This document shows, one piece after another, positions 59,628 to 64,000 of a DNA stretch of 64,000 bases; position 1 is the stretch's first letter; the number at the start of each line of letters is the position of its first letter. Position numbers and translations under genes: made by a program. The stretch comes from Paenibacillus durus (GTDB lineage Bacteria > Bacillota > Bacilli > Paenibacillales > Paenibacillaceae), in NCBI RefSeq assembly GCF_000756615.1, contig NZ_CP009288.1, forward strand, positions 434,001 to 498,000, written 5' to 3'. Under the pieces are notes generated by a model, which did no database searches, was not told the DNA's origin, and saw only the letters and a program-made list of their open reading frames with translations.

Positions 59628-61325
59628 TTATACCTTGAATTTGTTGACCATTCCAATGAGCTCTTCGGACATCTTGGCGAGCGCCGAGGCGGAGCTGGTG
59701 ATTTCCTCCATCGTGGCGAGTTGCTCCTGGCTGGCGGCGGAGACGCTTTCTGTGCCTGCGGCAGTGTTGTCGGCCACAGCTGAGATATGCTCGAAGGTGG
59801 AGACCAGCTGCTGCGTGCTCTTCGAAATATCCTGTGAGGTATCTGTTACTTTAGCCATCTGCACCGCAACACCCTGGATGGACGAATAGATCGTGTCAAA
59901 AGAATTGCCCGCCGCGAGCACCGCATCCATGCCGGAACTTACAACGTGGGTACCGACTGCCACTTTCTGCACGGTGGTCATGGTGTGTTCTTGAATGTTC
60001 TCAACCAGACCGGCAATATTCTGCGCAGAAGCGGCGGATTGCTCTGCAAGCTTGCGGACTTCCGCCGCGACCACAGCGAAGCCGCGGCCAGCGTCCCCGG
60101 CCCGGGCCGCTTCAATCGCGGCATTCAGGGCAAGCAGGTTTGTTTTGCCTGCAATTTCAGAGATTACGTTAACCAACTGGTTGATATCCTGAGAGCGCTC
60201 ACCCAGAACTGTGACCTCGCGAGAGATGTCGCTCACCGTTTCTTCGATGTTGCGCATGGTTTCAATGGCAGTGCGGATACTCAGACTTCCTTCCTGGGCG
60301 AGATGTGAAGAGCTATCCGCCTCTTTAGACACGGCTTTGGCTTCGGTGGACAGCATCTCGGCTTCTTCCGACATATAATGGATGGCCTTGAGTCCGTCCC
60401 TGACCGTGCTGAGCTGTCGTTCAGCCCCGGTCGTAACATCTCCCGTAATCTCCACGACTTGCTCTGTCGCCTTGGTGGTCTGCTCGGCCCCGGCCGTCAG
60501 CTCCTGGGAGGCTGCCGCTACCTGCTCGGCATTAATGCCGACTTCCTGAATGAGCCGGCGCAGATGGTCGACCATGATATTGAAGGAAGCCGCCAATGTG
60601 CCGATTTCATCCTTTCTGGAAATCTTGAACTGCTGCATCGTCAGATCGCCGCCGGAGATGACCTTTGCAGCGTTGGAAAGCAATAGCACCGGTCTCGAAA
60701 TCGACCGGCTGATCCAGAGGGCTACGGTTAACCCGATGATGATAGCCAGCACAGAAATCGCCAGCGAAAGCTTCTGGGTAGCCGCAGTCTGTGTTTCTGC
60801 GTTGGCAATTCCCTCCTTCAGCAGGCTCTCTTGAATACCCGTCAATTTCTGGGCTGCTTCATAGAATTTCTTGGAGATGGGCTCAATATTTGTTGAGCCG
60901 ATTGCCATATAATCGGCTGTCTTGTTCTGCGCTTTCAGATCAAGCATTTGCTCAGCGTAGTTGGTGTACTGAATCTGCAGCAGGTTTAGGCCTTGCAGCA
61001 GCAGCCACTCATCGGGATCATTAATAATGGCCTCAAGCTGATGGCTAAGCTTCTTGTAACGGGCAATTGCGGCCGTATATTGTTCCAGAGATGCCTCGTC
61101 CGCGTACAACAAGTAGGAGTTCGTCGCTATTTTCTCATCATTGATCGCAATACTCAGGTCTTTAATCAGGCTGACGGCAGTGGAACGCCCGTCTATTAAT
61201 TGTTTGTAGGTGCTCTCGATGCTGTTCATCTGGAAAAAGTTGATCGTTCCTACGACCACCAGAAAAATGAGTATCAGTGAAAAGCTGCCCAGCAGCTTTG
61301 ATTTGATAGAATGCAGGATTGTCAT
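59628..61325 (-). CDS. Methyl-accepting chemotaxis protein paired with a solute-binding lipoprotein
   Basis: A 565-residue chemoreceptor with two membrane helices (~10-30 and ~190-210). The extracytoplasmic part (~30-190) is a four-helix-bundle type (SIESTYKQLIDGRSTAVSLI). HAMP follows (~212-265, with GGDLTMQQFKISRKDEIGTL), then the signalling domain with LNAAIEAARAGDAGRGFAVV and AAEVRKLAEQSAASAQNIAG. AAAGGAGGTG precedes the ATG. The gene starts 12 bp after the stop of a binding-protein gene, so the two are one operon. That pairing suggests indirect ligand sensing through the lipoprotein. Confidence 0.93.
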   Translation of the reverse strand: MTILHSIKSKLLGSFSLILIFLVVVGTINFFQMNSIESTYKQLIDGRSTAVSLIKDLSIAINDEKIATNSYLLYADEASLEQYTAAIARYKKLSHQLEAIINDPDEWLLLQGLNLLQIQYTNYAEQMLDLKAQNKTADYMAIGSTNIEPISKKFYEAAQKLTGIQESLLKEGIANAETQTAATQKLSLAISVLAIIIGLTVALWISRSISRPVLLLSNAAKVISGGDLTMQQFKISRKDEIGTLAASFNIMVDHLRRLIQEVGINAEQVAAASQELTAGAEQTTKATEQVVEITGDVTTGAERQLSTVRDGLKAIHYMSEEAEMLSTEAKAVSKEADSSSHLAQEGSLSIRTAIETMRNIEETVSDISREVTVLGERSQDINQLVNVISEIAGKTNLLALNAAIEAARAGDAGRGFAVVAAEVRKLAEQSAASAQNIAGLVENIQEHTMTTVQKVAVGTHVVSSGMDAVLAAGNSFDTIYSSIQGVAVQMAKVTDTSQDISKSTQQLVSTFEHISAVADNTAAGTESVSAASQEQLATMEEITSSASALAKMSEELIGMVNKFKV

Positions 61326-61337
61326 CGCTTCACCTCC

Positions 61338-62630
61338 TTAGGAATTCATTTCTGCAAGCGTTGCCGTTGCCTCTTTGCGGAACTGCTGCGAGGCTGCCTC
61401 CGGCGTCTTCAGTCCATCGTTGACTTGTTTGCCGAGGCGAAGCAGCAGGTTGTTTACCTTGCTGGCTCCGCGCGGAGGCGGAGGATCAATCGGCTTGTTG
61501 TGGTTCGAGACGTACTCGATATAGTTGTACTGCTCTTTACCGCTTTCGTTCGCTTGTTCCGATAACAGCTTCCGAATTTTTCCGGCAATCGGCACCCCAC
61601 GCTCTCCTTGCAGAATTTCGTTTGCCGCAGTGTCATTGGTGAAGAAATCGATGAACTCGGCAGCGGCTTCCTTATGCTTGCTGTAGGACGAAATGGAGAA
61701 GAATTGCGACGGTTTCAGATAATTCCCTTCCTCTCCGCCTTGCAGGGTCGGCATTGGCATCATGCGGATCGTGCTTCCCTTAAGCTGGTTATAAAGAATG
61801 ATCCGGTTGCTCGTAATCGGGCTAAAAGCGGAATCGCCTTTAACGATCAACGAATCCTTCTCTTCCTTAGTACCGGAAAAACCCATTATGCCTTCGTTCA
61901 CCAGTGTCTTTTGCAGTGTGAAAAAATCAGTCAGATCCTGGTCGTTCTCATATCCCAGCGCTTTGCCGTCGGTGCTGAACAGCGTCGCTCCTTTTTGCCG
62001 GATGTAATAGCTGAAGTCCAGCGTCTCCGCATCCAGCGGATAGAAATCTTCGCCAAGCTCGGCTTTGAGCTGTTTGCCTATCTCAATCAATTGATCATAG
62101 GTGATTTCCTGCCCGGGTCCTTTGATGCCCGTCTGCTGGAATACCTTGGGATCATAAATCAATGCAGGTGCGTTAACGCCGAGTGAAATACCGTACAGCG
62201 CATTGTTGATTTTGCCTGGATCGGCGTACACGCTGTCCACATCGCTCAAATTGATCGTACCCTTCTTCACAAAAGCATCCAGTGGTTCAAGCAGCTTGCG
62301 CATGGAATAATCGGCAATCATACTGTAGTCCATCTGAAGCACGTCAGGAAAATCCTGGTCTGCCGCTTTCATGGCCAATTGATCCCAATACCCCGATAAC
62401 GGTACGGTGGAGCCTTCGATTTTAATTTCGGGATGCTGCTCTTCGAACAGCTTGATGACCGCTTCTGTTCTTTTCTGCCGATCTTCCGACCCCCACCAGA
62501 AGACTTTCAGTGTGATGCTGGTATCCTCCGTCTTGTGTTCTTCAACGGTTTTGTTGGAACATCCTGCGACAATTAAAGCCAGGCTAGCCAAAATCATTAT
62601 GAAGATGCGTGTCCATGCATACTTCTTCAC
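61338..62630 (-). CDS. Extracellular solute-binding lipoprotein (family 1), orphan
   Basis: A 430-residue sugar-type ABC binding protein. GTG start (GGGGGG upstream), basic head VKKYAWTR, hydrophobic segment, lipobox LIVAGC. The mature part starts ITLKVFWWGSEDRQKRTEAV and contains FEEQHPEIKIEGSTVPLSGY, common in carbohydrate-binding proteins. No permease or ATPase genes are near; its only partner is the chemoreceptor downstream. It may serve as a sensor protein instead of, or as well as, uptake. Confidence 0.9.
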   Translation of the reverse strand: MKKYAWTRIFIMILASLALIVAGCSNKTVEEHKTEDTSITLKVFWWGSEDRQKRTEAVIKLFEEQHPEIKIEGSTVPLSGYWDQLAMKAADQDFPDVLQMDYSMIADYSMRKLLEPLDAFVKKGTINLSDVDSVYADPGKINNALYGISLGVNAPALIYDPKVFQQTGIKGPGQEITYDQLIEIGKQLKAELGEDFYPLDAETLDFSYYIRQKGATLFSTDGKALGYENDQDLTDFFTLQKTLVNEGIMGFSGTKEEKDSLIVKGDSAFSPITSNRIILYNQLKGSTIRMMPMPTLQGGEEGNYLKPSQFFSISSYSKHKEAAAEFIDFFTNDTAANEILQGERGVPIAGKIRKLLSEQANESGKEQYNYIEYVSNHNKPIDPPPPRGASKVNNLLLRLGKQVNDGLKTPEAASQQFRKEATATLAEMNS

Positions 62631-62824
62631 CCGTTTACCCCCCAAAAAGATAAATGACAAACTGTTATATATATCGGAATCCGCCAGGCTAAATTGTATC
62701 AAGCATAATTTGGAAAATGGCGATGGAGGATATCATGACGTGCATGGCCGTGTACACTGTGAAGGGAAGTGAGAGGTTCAGTGTTCAGGCGGATTTTACT
62801 CGTAGAGAGTAGGGGCTCAGTGCG

Positions 62825-62873
62825 GTAAAAGCAGGGCGGCCCGCCGCCGGTTAAACACCGGGAGCAGGCCGCC
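62825..62873 (-). terminator. Terminator after the methyltransferase gene
   Basis: On the minus strand GGCGGCCTGC and CCCGGTG pair with CACCGG-type and GGGCCGCC arms around TTTA, followed by CTGCTTTT. Confidence 0.6.
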
Positions 62874-62904
62874 GAATGATGTCATATGAGGTTAATCCGA
62901 GTGT

Positions 62905-63711
62905 TCAATTACTAACCAGCTTACGGTACCTATATATATCGCCGCCAGATTTACTAACATGATAAAACGGCTCAAAGCCTCTTTTTATTAATTCTTCATC
63001 GGCTTCTCTTTTCCTATTATCTTCCCCGATGCAATCAATAATGTAACCACCGTTCTTAACAACTCTTGACAGTTCAGCAATCTCAAGGTCATAATTGTCG
63101 CCCACTACATGCCCCGACATAACAATATCGAAGGAATTATCCTCATAAGGGATTTGCTCGATCGTGCCATCTACGACTACAACATTATTAATATTCTCAC
63201 GTTTGATTTTATCCCGCATGTACTCCCTCAGCATATCGGTAGGTTCGCTTGCATAAACACGCTTCGCCTTTTCTGCTGCGGCAAAAGCAAGCCTTCCTGT
63301 ACCGCTTCCCAGATCGAGAACTACCTTGTCCGTAAAATCTGCAAGTTCAAATAGTAACTGTTTGTCCCAGTCGTAAATATAATCGCAATTTTGGTTCATA
63401 ATGCCGGGATAAACATAAACGACCGAAGTTTCCATTGCGTGAATTACAAATACCTCTGCTTTTCGAATTTCATGAGGTGTAAGATTTTTGGGCGCCTTTG
63501 CAATCATTTGTTCAATCGAAGGCTTGCTTTCAGGACTTTTATGAGCAAAGTACCACGCTACTGAGGGGTTATATGCTAAAGCTATGCCCAAGTTATCGCA
63601 AAACTCATCCCATCCAACATACTTGTTGCATATCATTCGAACAATCCATCTGTCCATTAATAAAAAGCTGTTAAAAGAAAACTCCTCTGCGTTGATCCAG
63701 TTAAATGACAT
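62905..63711 (-). CDS. Class I SAM-dependent methyltransferase
   Basis: A 268-residue protein. Residues ~120-240 form the methyltransferase fold: motif I VVLDLGSGTGRLAFAA, acidic loop VYASEPTDM, motif IV-like IVMSGHVVGDNYD. The first ~110 residues are less common and may be a substrate or dimer domain; it starts MSFNWINAEEFSFN. GGAGG lies 11 nt before the ATG. Lower G+C than neighbours. Substrate unknown. Isolated on the minus strand. Confidence 0.85.
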   Translation of the reverse strand: MSFNWINAEEFSFNSFLLMDRWIVRMICNKYVGWDEFCDNLGIALAYNPSVAWYFAHKSPESKPSIEQMIAKAPKNLTPHEIRKAEVFVIHAMETSVVYVYPGIMNQNCDYIYDWDKQLLFELADFTDKVVLDLGSGTGRLAFAAAEKAKRVYASEPTDMLREYMRDKIKRENINNVVVVDGTIEQIPYEDNSFDIVMSGHVVGDNYDLEIAELSRVVKNGGYIIDCIGEDNRKREADEELIKRGFEPFYHVSKSGGDIYRYRKLVSN

Positions 63712-64000
63712 AGTAAACTAATCCTCCATTTTTTGGGAGAGTTAAAGTATAGTCACCCTCCAAGAAATTATGCGAGCGGACAATTTTGTATTTATCATCT
63801 GACATCATCCTTTCATCAGTATTTAATGGAGCTGGAAAATAACTAAAAATCAAGAAAAAGTTGTTCACTATGATTATAAATGGCACAAATTTTATTATCA
63901 ATGAAAGTTCTTTTATAACTATGCTGCCCGTTAACGTAATAAAGGTGCCGATAATTATCTTCTGGAGAATTTATAGAGAAGGTGTCCCTTTGGGCTCGCT
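63712..64000. other. Right-edge segment without a supported gene
   Basis: AT-rich sequence leading into the window edge. A minus-strand frame at 63701-63901 overlaps the methyltransferase start and has no ribosome binding site. The methyltransferase promoter should lie here, but no clear hexamers are seen. Confidence 0.4.

Noticed and set aside
63701..63901. Minus-strand 66-codon frame before the methyltransferase
   Set aside because: Overlaps the methyltransferase start, lacks a ribosome binding site and shows no recognisable fold.

Overview
The window looks like chromosomal DNA of a Paenibacillus-type Bacillota. The evidence is the gene set (two-subunit heptaprenyl diphosphate synthase, caa3-type oxidase ctaCDEF/ctaG, ECF transporter module, aerobic plus anaerobic ribonucleotide reductases, YwqA-like SNF2 helicase, RelQ-type alarmone synthetase), the strong GGAGG-type ribosome binding sites, frequent GTG/TTG starts, and a moderately G+C-rich composition. 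No species is claimed.

Layout. 1-3.6 kb: a chemoreceptor cut by the left edge, a Gfo/Idh/MocA oxidoreductase and a decayed HxlR regulator. 3.7-11.1 kb (minus strand): nrdA-nrdB (class I) and nrdD-nrdG (class III). nrdDG has an unusually layered control region: a DnaA-box-like cluster, a pair of NrdR boxes, a cobalamin riboswitch and a terminator. 11.3-17.2 kb: a thiamine-binding-type protein, tRNA-Thr, two paralogous secreted proteins flanking a small WYL-like gene with an SOS box, EIIA-Glc, a diguanylate cyclase, a possible small RNA and a long palindromic repeat. 17.8-25.5 kb: NusG-II protein, Gx transporter, EcfA1-EcfA2-EcfT, U32 peptidase, class III aminotransferase, UbiA prenyltransferase. 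26.3-31.9 kb: an AT-rich island encoding a five-cysteine peptide, two radical SAM/SPASM maturases, an ABC exporter and three small accessory proteins. I read this as an uncharacterised sactipeptide-like (thuricin CD-like) RiPP locus. 32-35.7 kb (minus): HepT, HepS and an Ndh-2/DoxX fusion.

36-52 kb: a small conserved-looking ORF, histidine kinase, MFS transporter, RidA, a TetR/hydrolase pair sharing a 16-bp operator, SNF2 helicase, RelQ, a zinc-ribbon protein with a structured leader, TrmB regulator, xpt, a lipid kinase and a DUF4870 protein. 52-59.6 kb: a small ORF with a long leader, then the terminal oxidase genes ctaC-D-E-F, a hierarchical GC-rich tandem repeat, ctaG and a DUF420 protein. 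59.6-63.7 kb (minus): an orphan solute-binding lipoprotein paired with a chemoreceptor, and a methyltransferase.

How they fit together. Much of the window concerns respiration and redox. Quinone side chain (HepS/HepT), quinone-head prenylation (UbiA), NADH dehydrogenase, the terminal oxidase, and the NusG-II/Gx/ECF set resemble parts of the flavin-based extracellular electron transfer loci described in Listeria. The RiPP island sits between two halves of that neighbourhood. The most notable items are the RiPP locus, the stacked nrdDG control region, the SOS-controlled WYL gene, the 11-bp direct-repeat operator in front of a possible small RNA, and two families of palindromic repeats.
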